NCBI RefSeq assembly: GCF_000512585.2
Contig: NC_089242.1
Location: 744,001 to 808,000 of the forward strand
Direction: 5' to 3'
From: Kwoniella bestiolae CBS 10118
Taxonomy: Eukaryota > Basidiomycota > Tremellomycetes > Tremellales > Cryptococcaceae
DNA: 64,000 nucleotides
Made by a program: the position numbers and the translations under genes. Shown here piece by piece: positions 45,528-57,357 of the stretch (within the stretch, counting starts at the first letter, position 1; every line of letters begins with the position of its first letter). The notes beneath the pieces were generated by a model, which worked only from the letters and a program-made list of their open reading frames with translations, made no database searches and was not told the DNA's origin.

Positions 45528-46598
45528 CGTGGTGTCCGGTAGTGAGGTATCGACAGGACAGGATGATAGATCAGTTATTGTGGATATTGGGTGCGAGTCT
45601 TGTCGATAAGTGTAGAGGAATATGGATGAGGAAGAGGAGGAGGAAGGTGGAGAGGGGCACACTCAAACCGGATCAGATTGAGTTTACCAACGAAAGACAA
45701 CATACAACAGCGGAGATGCTTCGTATCTCCATTTGTCCGATAAAACCCATTCCATCTGGTTATTACCCCTTTCGGCAAATCAACGTTGTTCGTGTGGGAT
45801 GATGATCAAGGAGCTTGTCAAGATATCAAAAGCATATATCAGACCTGAGATGTTAGACCTACAGGCGTAGGACATGTACATTCCCATCAGACTCGGCGAC
45901 GGACCTAGAGTATATTACCAAAACGACATGACAAGCAGTATCTCCCGTCGAGCAATAATTTGTCCTTTCTCAAGTATCCCATAATCATCAACTTGATACG
46001 TGCCGATCAAATCAATTTTCAGATCACATCTTTTATTTGGACCCCTCTGCAGGTTCAATGGCCCAAGGACAGTCCCACCGAGATTCACCGGGACGCCTGG
46101 GTGAGCTTCAATGGGTTATCCACGCTGTTGTTTGCCTTTACGACAGCGACGTAAGGTCAACTTAGCCATTAGCCATCGACCCAATTGAAAGTAAAATTGA
46201 CCAACCGCTACCACCGAGGACCATCCCAAACGAGTTGCCCATACATCGGGAAGGTTCGACTAGATGCCTACATAAATAGCGACATATGACATAGCCGCGT
46301 GGATACTGTGTACCACCTTAAGCTCAGAAGAAGGTTTAGGTATGATTATTCTGATTGTTCCTTGGTATACCCTAAATCTGACTGAACAATGCGAGATTGC
46401 ATGTATTGATTTCCACCAAAGATGTGAGTTAAAAAGAAAGAAGTCTGTATGTATTGTAAAGATAAGCACCCATGAATCGAACACTGAGAAGATTATATAC
46501 ACTGAATTATCATCGAAGAAAAAGAAAAAAACCGTAAGAAAGCAAAGAGGAGAAAGCAACAAATCAAATCTATGTTCATGTATCGCTCTCCATCCCGG
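45528..46598. other. intergenic region, HDAC promoter / glycogenin 3' side
   Basis: 1071 bp. Left part is the HDAC promoter and 5' leader; right part is downstream of glycogenin. The region near 46050-46120 is locally GC-rich with a GGTTCAATGGCC string that does not make a tRNA B box. No gene is supported. Confidence 0.45.
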
Positions 46599-49316
46599 TT
46601 ACTTCCCACTACCAAATCCACCAGCACGCATAAACCTACTCAAAACCTCTTGCGAGTCCCTCTTCCTAGCCTCCGGATCTGTACTGGGATCCCATACTCT
46701 ACTTCCCTTCCCATTGCCATTCCCACCATTCCCACCGTGCCCATGGGACGAACTTCCTCTAAAGTCAAACCCATACTCAGGAAGGGGTTGTAAGATTGAT
46801 GGACCGCCTGACAAAGCCTGAGTCTGGTTGAAAGGAGGAGATAGAAGTTTGGGGGTGGTATCTGATGAAGTCGATGATTCAGACGACAGATTATTGTTGT
46901 TGTTGTTTTGTCTTCGTGTAGCACTGGACGGGACTGATCTCAGCTGGACCTGGGGTTGTTGTTGAGCATGCAATTGGAAGGTCCTGACTGCCGGAGAAGA
47001 TCCTCCACCGGGTACGACCTGGACTTTCGCGTCCACAGTATTCGGCGATTCGGTCTGTGAGGACGAGTCTCTGTAATTCTCGTGATTGGGATAATCGAAT
47101 TGACCCGATGAAGAGACCACAGGTGATTCCGACGAATCCTCGTCATCTGACTCGTCACCTTCATCATCCCCATCACCACTCGTATCAGTCAATGACCCGG
47201 TATTCACCTCTCTCCCCTTTCCTTTACTCTGTTTTCCCGTCGAGAAATCAATGGTTCCACCCTTAGGTGTTCCCGGGACAGACTGCAATCCACCATGAGA
47301 AGTGAATGACCTAATATCCTTTGACATGCCCATACCGGACATCCTTCTAACGTATTTGTTGATTTGAGGTATGTTATCCCATGCATTGGTGTATGAAGCC
47401 ATAGCTTCAGCCATGGATCGAGCCGGAGGGGATTGTACAGGTGGAGATGGTGCTCGATAATCCGGCGTAGGTTCTCTGACTAAAACAGTTGGTCGTTGTG
47501 GTTGTGATTGTTGTTGAGGTGGAGGCGAATCTCCTCTAGGGAATACTCTTCCAGGCGTGGGTCTACTCTTTCCCTTTTGTTCCCATGGGAAGACAGCATG
47601 AACGCTAGATCGGTCAGGTACTGATCCCGTGAACTGCTTATACCAATCGTCCTTCCTCACGTTCTCAGGCAAAGTAGGATATTGAGGTTCAGCCTGAGGA
47701 GGTGGAGCAGAATAATAAGACGATTGACTCTTCGACGGTTGTTCCCATGCATTCTGATAGATCGTATCCATTCGAATTGACATCTCCGGTTTCCCATGAG
47801 CGGGAGGAGCGAAGTGTACCGCGTCCCATACGGCAGGTTGGGTTACCTGCTGCTGGATAGACGGGGGCGGAGGAGCAGCTTCGAGCGGAGGAGACGAGAG
47901 TGCTGTGGGGTCGACGGGAGGCGGCGAGGGCGGTAAGGTGATGCTTGCTGGCTTGGGTTGAGGTTTCGGCATCAACAGGTCGACTCGTCCTTCAAGGGGT
48001 AAACTGGTGTATTGACCGGTCTTGAAAGAGAGTACACCATGAGCCGAAGCAGCTTTCAATTCTTCAAGATTCAGTCGATCAGCTGGTTGTTGAGGCGCTC
48101 CAGCTGATGCACCTGATTGGTTCCATGCAGCGATAGTCTCAGGAACAGCGAATCGTCTTGATACGTCAGGCTCATGAGCAGCAGAAGGTCGGACGTGGGT
48201 GTCGTAGACGTGGTACCATCGATCAAGCAGAGCCGGGTCTATCCATATCATGTAAGCTATCAAGTCGAAGAGATGATGACAGATGGGGTAGCTTACAGTC
48301 ATAGGAGGGTTCTTTGCCTTTGACGTTACTTATACCAGCAGGTCGTCCATTGAGGTTTGACCAGGGTTTATTCGATCCGATGAAATGAACATTACTGATC
48401 TTATGACCGTATCTCTTATACGCTGGCGCCCAAGTATATGCCGCAGAGGGAGTGACATTGTACCTACAAAGTGGGAGATATGCACAGTCAGTACCAAGAT
48501 ACATCCGCAGCATCAGTCATGAGAAGTACATGGACAAAAGTGACGATCAATACCACTCACGTAAAAGGCAATCTGTTCCACTCCCCACCACCTCCCTCCT
48601 CACTGAACCACTCATTCAACAACCCTTGATCCGCACCATCAAAACTTCCATTACCCACTTCACTCTCCCTATAAATCCCGTCATCCCCTTCACCACTCTT
48701 CAAGATCCCTTTCAACCCTACCCAATCTGACTCACGCGGTCTGATTACCATCACACCAGAGTTGAAGCAGTCTGGCCAGCCTGTATCGGGGCATGCGGAG
48801 AGGACATGCGGGTTAGTGGAGGTGAATAAGTGGGAGAGGGGTCGGAGGGGGAGGACATCGGCGTCGAGGTAGATGAGGGTAGAGAAGAAGGGGTGGAGTC
48901 GGAAGAGGTGGAGTTTGGTCAAAGCGAAATTCAGATCTGGTCGGCCTGCAGACACATTCCGATGGATCAGCTAACCTCTCTGAGGATTAAATCCCTGCAT
49001 GAGCGGTCATGGAGGAGGTGGGAGAAGCACGAGTGATGAAGGGAAAAGAAAAGCTACTCCACCCACCCATAAGATGCAGTCCCTGCTGACCTGCTCTCCC
49101 ACTCCCAATAGGTTCCACCCCAATGACCAGATCGAACCCTGCCTTCCTCAGCTCGCCTATAGTCTTCGCATCGACAGTCTCAGGCGTGACAAGACAAACA
49201 ATCTTGAAGTCCCTCGGGGCGGGATGCAGGTCAAGTAGGGAGTGGAGGAGGACGAGTGCACCGGGGAGGTACGAGGGGGTGGTGAGTAGCGTGACGAATG
49301 CGTTGGGTAGTGACAT
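46599..49316 (-). CDS. glycogenin (GT8 glucosyltransferase)
   Basis: Self-glucosylating initiator of glycogen synthesis using UDP-glucose. Four exons (49316-49067, 48945-48561, 48463-48297, 48238-46599) give about 813 aa. The GT8 domain fills residues 1 to about 290: start MSLPNAFVTLLTTPSYLPGA, GRPDLNFALTKLHLFRL, the metal/sugar-nucleotide DxD motif (YLDADVLPL, Asp at about 111 and 113), CFNSGVMVIRP, GADQGLLNEWF and VHFIGSNKPW. These match glycogenin better than other GT8 enzymes. The remaining about 520 residues are Pro/Ser/Gln-rich and disordered, ending in a conserved-looking segment (RVWDPSTDPEARKRDSQEVL) that may be the glycogen-synthase-binding tail found at the end of glycogenins. The acceptor tyrosine cannot be fixed from sequence alone. 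It lies on the same strand as the trehalose synthase gene, 1.5 kb downstream of it. Confidence 0.93.
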
Positions 49317-50832
49317 TGTGGCTAACCTTGGGTTTGGATGAACGACGGATGGGGGGAATATATAGCGGATGTACGTCTGTTGAGGTTGAAGATGTGGTGA
49401 GGAGGTGATGGTCGAAATTTTCTTGTTTTGAGCGGGCAATGTTGGATGACGAACGGACCTTCAATGACGGTGACGAGGAAGACTGTGCGTGAGACTATAT
49501 CAGATCGAGTCCTTTCAACTTGTTTTTGATCTTTGATCCTTGATCCTTGATCCTGGTGAAGGGACACAGAAAGATGGGATCAAAAAGATATAAAAAGATG
49601 GATCAATCAATGATGTGGAAGGAAGGAGGATGTAGAGTGGGTGAAAAGTGGAGAAGAGCAAGGTGAGACAATATTCGTCATACACCTATCATTTATCGAA
49701 CCTCGTGGTGAACGAACAAGAAGCTATTCAAATACAACTCACCCAATCTTAAAGCTTAACAAAGCATAAACCAATCCAACCAGAATCAAATCTAGGTCGT
49801 GGGGGTATCCTTGACGACGGTATGCGGAAAAGGTAGATAGACACCTTCAACTTGAGGGACGGGTCCAGTGAGATATCGGATGGACTGTACGAGTACCGTC
49901 AACCTTGAAGTGCAAGATACAAGGTCGTTGTGAATGAAAGTGAAATGGAATCAAGATATTCTCAGAATGTCAACCTCGACAAAATGTATCTGTGTCTATG
50001 TTTGATACTGCTTTACCGCTACCGTTGGTGTGTGTCGTATTCTCGATGGGGCAGGCACAGTGCTTTTGTTTACTCCCACGAGTACTGGATTGGTACAGCA
50101 GTCCGTTGTCGACTTATGCAATCGTCTGTACTTCAACCTGAACATGGGAATTTGTGGGATCCACCTGGACTAGTCAAGATAAAAGACCCTTAATCTAGGA
50201 TTGGGATTAGTCCGGTTAGGGGAGGGTCGTCATCGTCATTCCCTCTCGAGGCCTTGATCTTACTCATTGTTTTGGAATGGTATGGCGACAGATACTAACA
50301 TACAATACAGTCCATGCATCACTGCTCCTCCTACTGGTGAAGCACACTTGCAGATCAACCCTTCTATCGCTCCTCGATAGTCACCGTTGAAAGAGTGAGA
50401 AGCAAAGTCATCCCCAAATCCAGACTTCCAACTCGGCATCTCCTCCGCCACTGAGATTTACCCCTAATCCCCCCTGAGACCCAACATCCGAGTTCCGCAA
50501 GTGCTCCTGAGGGGCTAACCAATCATCCTCGTGCGATACGGAGATCCGAACCGTGGGGCCAACAACGTGTTTATGGCATGGTTGGTGAGCGTATCCAAAA
50601 GGTAAACAACATATCAAAAATTGTGGTTACTGCCTCAAGCATCGGTATCACATCTGCAGAGAAAATAGAGCGATGCACAAAAATCATAATTCATATCTGC
50701 ATATATATGTACTCGGGACAATGACAAGTCATCTCATTAATACGTTGTTTGTTTTTCTTGGGTCATGTATCTTTAAACCCCAACTCAGACACTTCCTTCT
50801 TCCTAAGCTACATGTGAACCAGCAAATCCTGT
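49317..50832. other. intergenic region between TPS1 and glycogenin
   Basis: 1516 bp. It holds the glycogenin promoter and the 3' flank of TPS1. A triple TTGATCC repeat lies at 49534-49555. Open frames up to 87 codons are unsupported by motifs or splice context. Confidence 0.45.
49534..49555. repeat. triple TTGATCC repeat
   Basis: Three consecutive heptamers TTGATCC (the first preceded by a diverged TTTGATC unit), about 220 bp upstream of the glycogenin start codon. Confidence 0.7.
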
Positions 50833-53550
50833 CTATGACTCAGCAATGGGAGCCACAACGCTAGCTTGACTTGCTCTCCTCCTGATACTGGCTTTAGAGG
50901 AAGTTCGACTCAAACTGCCAGACTTCTTTCGACCGGGTCCAGCGGGGCCAGCGGGCGGTAAACCAGATAGACGAGTTACTATTATCATTGAATCAGTTTA
51001 ATGTGTCCATGCAATGTTGAACGATCACCCACATTCATTGACAAATGTCGTACCCCATGCTTCGGCAGTGTATTTGCTGACGTACTATATCTCAAATGCA
51101 TCAGCATACTGTGTCCTCTTCAATCTGATGCGACGTTATAGCGAAACCAGCTATGACTCACGTTGAATAACTTCTGCCAGTTGGATTTCCTTTGTTCATC
51201 ACCCATCTCTAGAGCTTGGTGGATCGCATCGGCGGTAGATTGCACGTCCCCTGTAATTTTGCGATATCAGCTACAGCTTCTTGCACATTGAAAGCATGAA
51301 AGTTAAAAAGCTGAACCTACAAGGGTTGATGAGGATAGAACCATTAAGAGACTGAGCGGCACCCGCAAACTCAGACAATACCATCGACCCATGTCGTTTC
51401 GATTGAGATGAGATATATTCGTATGCGACCTGAGCAAAGTATCAACATCAGCACGAGCCAATATCTGCCGAATTCGTTCCGGTCAGATGTATTGAGCACA
51501 CTTACCAAGTTCATACCATCCCTGGTGGAAGTGACCAAACAAGCATCCGCCAAAGCGTACATGGCGGTCAATTCCTCGAATGGTACTGATTTATGCAAGT
51601 AGTGGATAGGCATGAATTCGACAGTACCGAATCGACCGTTGATCCTTCCGACCAATTCGTTGACACATGCTCTGAGGTTTTGGTATTCTTCTACATCTTG
51701 TCGGGATGGAATAGCCAATTGAACCAATACGACCTGAAATTGTGCAATTGTAATCAGCTCGCAGCTCAACTCCGTTCCGAGGATGCAACTCAGTGGGGCT
51801 GTTCCAAGTCCAGGATAGGGCTTGGAATGAAGAAAGAGGGAGTGCGTGTTCTACTCACCTTTCCAATCCATTCAGGATGTTGAGTCAAAAAAACCTCCAA
51901 AGCATGCAACTTCTGCGGGATACCCTTGATATAATCTAACCTATCCACACCGATAATAACCTTACATCCCTGGAACCTGGTCTCCAGAGTTCTCAATCGA
52001 TTTTGTACTTTCTCTTGTTGTAACCCCTCGACAAATTGCATAGGTTCGATACCGATTGGGTACGTTCCGACTTGGGCGTATCGACCTTCGAACTCGATTC
52101 CGTTAGGTTGGGTTTGCAAACCCAAGATTCGGGTGCAGGAGGATAAGAAGTGTCGGGCGTAGTCGTATGTGTGGAAACTGCGCATGTGGTTCAGCTCGTG
52201 TGTCTTATAATCACCCTGCGAGACAAGTAGCTGACTCACCCGATCAGATCACATTGGAGGACACCAAGTAAGATTTCTCGTCTCACAGGTAAGACACTGT
52301 CACAATATATCAGCACCACTCTTTGCTGAGACGATGCATCTGAAGATTTGTACTCACCGGTAGATCTCACTGGATGGGAAAGGAGTATGCAAGAAAAACC
52401 CAATCCTAATTCCATCCTTGCCCTTCTCCTTAGCTACCATTTCCTGTTTCTGGAACGTAGACAGTCCTCTAGGGAAGTGGGGTCGTCTGGATCCGCCACC
52501 AACAGGAGGTTTCGCCTCCTTCATATGAAGTACTTCATCTTCATCAACATCACCCAGAAGTTCTACCCCCTCATCCTCGAGCTCCTGCGGACCTGCCACA
52601 CCAGGTTGCATACCCAGCACATCTTTTACGACCTCGTCGTCCACACCTTCCTTCACTCTTCCCAGCTCCTTTCGCACCATCTCTCCCTGGGCGGACTCGC
52701 CGGAGATCATAGATCGAAGTAACATCGGTAAGAGCATGAGATGGTAATCTTGGACCCAGACCATATCGCCCGATTGACAGAAGTTGGAGACGACCTCGGC
52801 GAATCGCATGTTGGCTTCTCTGTATGCGAGCCAGTGCGCGGCGTCAAAGTTCATCTCTCCGGGGTGGTAGTGGAACAAAGGCCAGAGAATGGAGTTCGAG
52901 AAGCCTATAAGGTACATTAGCATATGAGCACTGGAAGTCAAAGCACTCCGAGGAGAAAGGGTGTCCAATTGGGAACCCCGAGACTCACCATTGTAATGTC
53001 TATCAGCCAGCTCGTCAGAAAGGTAGACAGGATAACAGTTGTATTCTGCAAGTAATCTCTTGTTGACATGGTCTCTGTCCGCTACTGGTATCTGTGGTAT
53101 CACGAGCAGGTATGAGCATAGTAGTTATACACGACACAGTATAACCAAGTTCACTCACATCTTTACCTGGCCATCCGATCCAAGTGAAGCTCATCGTCTT
53201 CTTACAGCCACTCAAGGCAGATACCAATCCTCCCGAGGACATCTGGGGGCGCGTATCAAGCTTATCAGCATATGATTTCCCGTCTCGAGATATGGTGTCT
53301 GGGTAGAACAGAGGAGACGTATGACCAATCTACCCACCTTGAAGTGATATTCCCCCTTCTCATCTTTACTAATAGTAACAGGCAACCTATTCGAAACCAC
53401 AATCAATCTTTGCTCCTTCTTCTCCCCTGAGCCATCAGATTGCGAAGGGACTTTAGGTTGATTGGGCATCTGTGAGAATGATGGGGTGGTAGGTGATGAG
53501 ATGTGGTTGCTGGTATATGGTGAACCTGGTACGGCGGGTGGTGGTGACAT
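50833..53550 (-). CDS. TPS1: trehalose-6-phosphate synthase
   Basis: Makes trehalose-6-phosphate from UDP-glucose and glucose-6-phosphate (GT20), supporting heat/stress tolerance and glycolytic control. Eleven exons (53550-53338, 53242-53159, 53091-52989, 52904-52358, 52296-52240, 52177-51859, 51733-51506, 51429-51321, 51250-51162, 51084-51033, 50978-50833) give about 648 aa. Core motifs are intact: RLIVVSNRLPVTI, MSFTWIGWPG, GFSNSILWPLFHYHPGEM, WVQDYHLMLLP, GFFLHTPFPSSEIYR, GVDRLDYIKGIPQKL and TSTRDGMNLVAYEY. An extra acidic, disordered segment of about 100 residues (about 200-299) sits between DYHLMLLPMLL and GFFLHTPFPSSE; baker's-yeast Tps1 lacks it, while published Cryptococcus Tps1 structures describe a disordered insertion at the same place. 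The C-terminal 45 residues are basic and Ser-rich. A TATA-like string 15-23 bp before the ATG leaves the start open; Met28 is an alternative. Confidence 0.96.
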
Positions 53551-54716
53551 TGTGTGATGCTCCCTTTTATATATGAGATGTGATTACAGTATCTCCTTTG
53601 TGTGTATTTTGCTGTGCAGTAGAGTAGCAGAAGAAGAAGAGAAGAGAAATCAAAGGTATATGTATGATAAAAGGAGTATCCAAGTAAAGATGACTTCTAA
53701 ATCAACTATGCTTTTGAAACGTTTACTGTTGGTATTTCGCTGGAATACTCATAAGACTAATAATTCTCCCATGTAAGTCTAAACTCTGACGTCAACCCAA
53801 CTTTCTCCCGTCTTTCCCCCTTGACGCGCTTCACTCTTTCACTGTCACCCTGAATGCACAACAGACCTGGAATCTGCGAGTACAGGTACAGAAGGGTGGC
53901 CATAGTCATGTCATGCTCCGTCATCCATCACCTACATACATACATACATATGCAATTAGCTCCCTCAGCATTTTGAAGCGCAGAGTTGCGTGGGGATGAG
54001 AAGTTTGGATAGCACATTACACTGAATTTGTCCAAGTCAAGAGCCGAGCCGAAAAGCGGATATCAGCGGAAATACTCTTAATGGTTCAGTTCCGGTCCGA
54101 CAGACCATTATACGGCAAATCTTTGTTCTTCTTATGCCTCTGTTCCACATTCAGCAAAGAGCAAAGAGTGCAGATGCATTTGGAGTACCCACCCGAGCAA
54201 ATATCTTTTACTCACTTGTCCTGGAGCTTTTCATTGTCTGTAGTGCGAGAGATTTCTCGAAAATACCACTTGTTCTCGACCACCACCAACCCATCACGCA
54301 AACCCTGAACAGGCACTTGCCTCCTACAACGTCATTTCGACGATCCGTTACTCCCTTCTTCTTCACGTTATATGTTCTAGAATTTATGGATGTTTGGTTT
54401 GTTCTACTATACTTGGTGATTGTTAGATCTCATGAGGTGGTAAAAGGGCCAAGGGGGACGCAGAATCAGATGTCGAGCGATGATAGGAAAATGAGGCGTT
54501 GGTCGGATGGCGAGGATGAGAAAACACCAATTGTATGCTTCGGTGGCTGCATGCATGTCAGTGTGTTTGATGGAGCGTCGCTCATTCGTATTGATAAGCA
54601 TGCTGGTCTGAACTATCGTCTGTCCCTCTCGCATCCTTCGACTTACTCGCTATGCACACTCGTCGCTCACCCACTGGACAGACGACCTCCATCCATCCTT
54701 CATCCTCCATCCGCTC

Positions 54717-54762
54717 GCCTCCACTTTATATGCCTCCAGGCATTAAACTGTCAAGTGGAGGC
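54717..54762. repeat. 10-bp inverted repeat
   Basis: Arms GCCTCCACTT (54717-54726) and AAGTGGAGGC (54753-54762) are perfectly complementary with a 26-bp loop that itself contains CCTCCAGG. Confidence 0.8.
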
Positions 54763-54812
54763 TCGACTTTGAGTTATTGAGGTTTGTGGAGGCAGAAGCT
54801 TGCCAGCCCTGT

Positions 54813-54822
54813 GTTACGTAAC
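54813..54822. promoter_or_regulatory. GTTACGTAAC palindrome, candidate bZIP site
   Basis: Perfect 10-bp palindrome containing TTACGTAA, the core bound by Pap1/Yap-type bZIP factors. A second exact copy lies at 55204-55213. Confidence 0.45.
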
Positions 54823-55203
54823 CATTCTCCACCTTTTAGTGGCCAAGACGAGCAGGAGAATGCCATCAGATCTTGAGATGCAATGTCTTCTCGGGAGTGT
54901 TGCGATCAGCGGAGGTACTCTAGGGGGGAATCCCATCGAGTCATGTCTGGGGCGATCTTCGACGCTTCATACTACTTGGTGATGTGTAATATACACGATA
55001 TCAAAGCGAGTCTTGGCAAGTTTGATGTGTTTCGCCGCGGATAATTTGGGGTACAACCTCTTTCGTGGGTCTTGTCGAGTGTAACTAGGTGTACCTCGAT
55101 GGTATTATTTGGCTAGATCAGGTTTATGCGTCTTAGAGCAGCGAAAGAACACCTCTTCCTATGTATTTATAAGCTTATGAAGGCTGAATGGGTTCGCATG
55201 GAG

Positions 55204-55213
55204 GTTACGTAAC
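55204..55213. promoter_or_regulatory. GTTACGTAAC palindrome, second copy
   Basis: Exact second copy, about 470 bp upstream of the reductase start codon; flanked by TGGAGG on both sides. Confidence 0.45.
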
Positions 55214-55552
55214 TCGGCGGAGTGGAGGTTCTGATAACCCAAAACCGAGCAGATCGAACAATCTAATTGATGGAGATGTCCGAGATCCGAGGTTACCATA
55301 CGAGCACAACCATGCTACTCGTTATGAACGGTGCAATTAAGGTACTCCCTCATACGCCATACTCCGTCTCCGTGTCAATCAAATGCACAACACACGCTAA
55401 CCCATCAAGTCTCTCGGTGGGATGACTAAACAACCCCCAAAAAGCGGAGGATTCCAGCGGATAAATCGTGTTGGAGGTGAAAATGGAGGTTGATCGAAAG
55501 GAATGTGGAGGGGAAAGTGGGTGGTGGATGGAGGTTAGTCAAAGGTTGATGG

Positions 55553-55560
55553 TATAAATA
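55553..55560 (+). promoter_or_regulatory. TATA box of the reductase gene
   Basis: TATAAATA, about 122 bp upstream of ATG 55682, preceded by an AGGGG element at 55509-55513 that resembles a stress-response element. Confidence 0.55.
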
Positions 55561-55681
55561 CCTTGCCTTCTTGATGAGACAACTCGACTTTTCTTTCCCA
55601 TCAACTACTCACTCGTCTACTTTCCAATAACTTATCAGTTCTACTCAACTTCAACTCAACTTTGACCAACAGCTATCCACA

Positions 55682-57357
55682 ATGCCTACTGTATTACTCA
55701 CCGGTATCTCAGGATTCGTACGTCCCTTCCCATCACCACAAACCATACACACATTCCTTCTCCTTTCTCTCCTTCCCTATCTATTCGACCTTGCTGACAC
55801 CTCATACACCCACAGCTCTCAGCTCACGTAGCTCTCACCTTCCTCCAAAACGAATGGACCGTCCGCGGAACCCTCAGATCCGCCTCAAAGAAGGACGAGA
55901 TCCTCTCCATTCCCGAATACAAGCCCTACGTCGAATCCGGCAAACTCCAACTCTTCGTCACTGGTTCTCTTGAGAACGGCGACTACACCGAAGCTATCAA
56001 GGGTGTCGATGCGGTTGTTCACACCGCTTCGCCAGTCGAGTTTGGTGATAAGGAGTTTAGAGAGTCGCACTTGGCCCCTGCTGAACAAGGTACCACCAGT
56101 GTACTTGAGGCTGCTGCTAAGGAACCGACCGTCAAGTCTGTGGTTGTTACTGGTACTTATGGTGAGTTCTGTTTCCCTTTCTTCGCTGTCTTATCCTTTC
56201 CTCTTTCGCCTCTCTGCCCTGATCCGCTGTCTCTCTTTTCCTTCACGCACTCTCTCCCTCTTCTTCTCCTCTTCTAGTCATTTTGACCTGGTGAGCTGAT
56301 CACACCTCACACAGGCTCAATTGGTAATCACAGAGAACACCCTCACACCCAAAAGGGCTTGGTCCTTGACGAAAATGACTGGAACCCATACACAATCGAG
56401 GAACTGGATGAGATCGCCAAAACAGGAAACAACCCGTAAGCCCCATTCATCCTCAACATATCACCTCGCCTTAGGAAGACTTCTGACTCCTCGATGCCTT
56501 CCCAGTAACAAGACTTTCCTCGCTGGCTACCTCTTCTACATGGGTGCGAAGAAGTACGCCGAAATCGCAGCTTGGGATACCCAAAAGGCTTCCAAGAAGA
56601 ACGGAGACCATGAATGGTCTCTTGCTGTTATCAACTGTGCCATGATCTTTGGTCCTCCAAGTGAGTAAAGCTCTCCTGTCCACCCCCCGTCAAATAGTGT
56701 CTGGAAGTCTGATGTTGGTGACTCGTACAGTCCAACCTATCAAGTCGCTCAGTCAAGGTGGTATGTCGACCGAAGTCTTATGGGCTCTTGCGCAAGGAGC
56801 GGACAAACCTGGTCTTCCTACGCTTTTCACCCACTACGTTGATGTGAGTGCATCGTATCATCCTGCTGTCTCCTATGACAACTAGTTCGCAGCTGATATC
56901 ATCGCTTCTCAATCATTAGGTAAGAGACGCTGCCGAAGCACACTACCAAGCTGCCATTCGACACGCTCAAGGTCGATTCGTCACTGCTGCAGGGCGTAAG
57001 TCGGACCTTCACGATAGCCCGTAAACCTCTTACGAAGCTTACGTTTCTTCTGATGTTATAGCATACGATTATCAAGAGATCGCCGATATTGCTCGAAAGC
57101 AATTCCCTGACCAAGCCGACAGATTCTCCAAAGTCACCTCTGAGAAATACTGTTACATCGATCCTGGTACCTACACTCTCAAGAACGACAAGATCAAGAA
57201 AGAGCTTGGTATTGAGTGTGAGTATACCACTTCATACAATGAAAGACGATCAGTACAGTATGCTGATGGATGTATTGGTACAGTCCGACCCAAGGAGGAT
57301 ACAGTCAAAGACGCTTTTACCAAGTTCTTCGAACTTGAGACGAAAGGGTTGAACTAG
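55682..57357 (+). CDS. GRE2-like NAD(P)-dependent reductase (extended SDR)
   Basis: Atypical or extended short-chain dehydrogenase of the dihydroflavonol-reductase/Gre2 type, reducing carbonyls such as methylglyoxal or other aldehydes and ketones with NADPH. Eight exons (55682-55717, 55816-56161, 56315-56435, 56506-56660, 56731-56843, 56920-56995, 57062-57217, 57284-57357) give about 358 aa, typical for the group. The N-terminal Rossmann motif is VLLTGISGFLSAHVA (TGxxGxxxxH). GVDAVVHTASPVEF is the usual beta4-type segment. The catalytic YxxxK is YMGAKKYAE (Tyr at about 179, Lys at about 183), and INCAMIFGPP matches the following family block. The first exon encodes only twelve residues. A TATA box and candidate stress and bZIP sites upstream suggest inducible expression. 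Substrate cannot be told from sequence. Confidence 0.92.

Larger units (their letters stand above)
53551..55681. promoter_or_regulatory. long divergent intergenic region, TPS1 / reductase
   Basis: At 2.1 kb this is the longest gene-free stretch. It separates TPS1 (-) from the reductase (+). It contains a TACA microsatellite near 53930-53950, two copies of the 10-bp palindrome GTTACGTAAC, a 10-bp inverted repeat at 54717-54762, many TGGAGG motifs (both orientations) from 54680 to 55540, a possible AGGGG stress element at 55509-55513 and a TATA box at 55553-55560. An open frame of 212 codons (54134-54772, +) has no recognisable domain and I treat it as probably spurious. Confidence 0.5.

Noticed and set aside
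46050..46130. Possible tRNA suggested by a GGTTCAATGGCC string
   Set aside because: The B-box pattern fails (no A/T plus CC at the required spacing), no A box at the right distance and no cloverleaf could be drawn.
54134..54772. 212-codon open frame in the TPS1/reductase spacer
   Set aside because: No recognisable domain, runs through the inverted repeat and TGGAGG-rich DNA, amino-acid composition looks random, and no convincing splice partners. Longest frame of the gap but probably chance.
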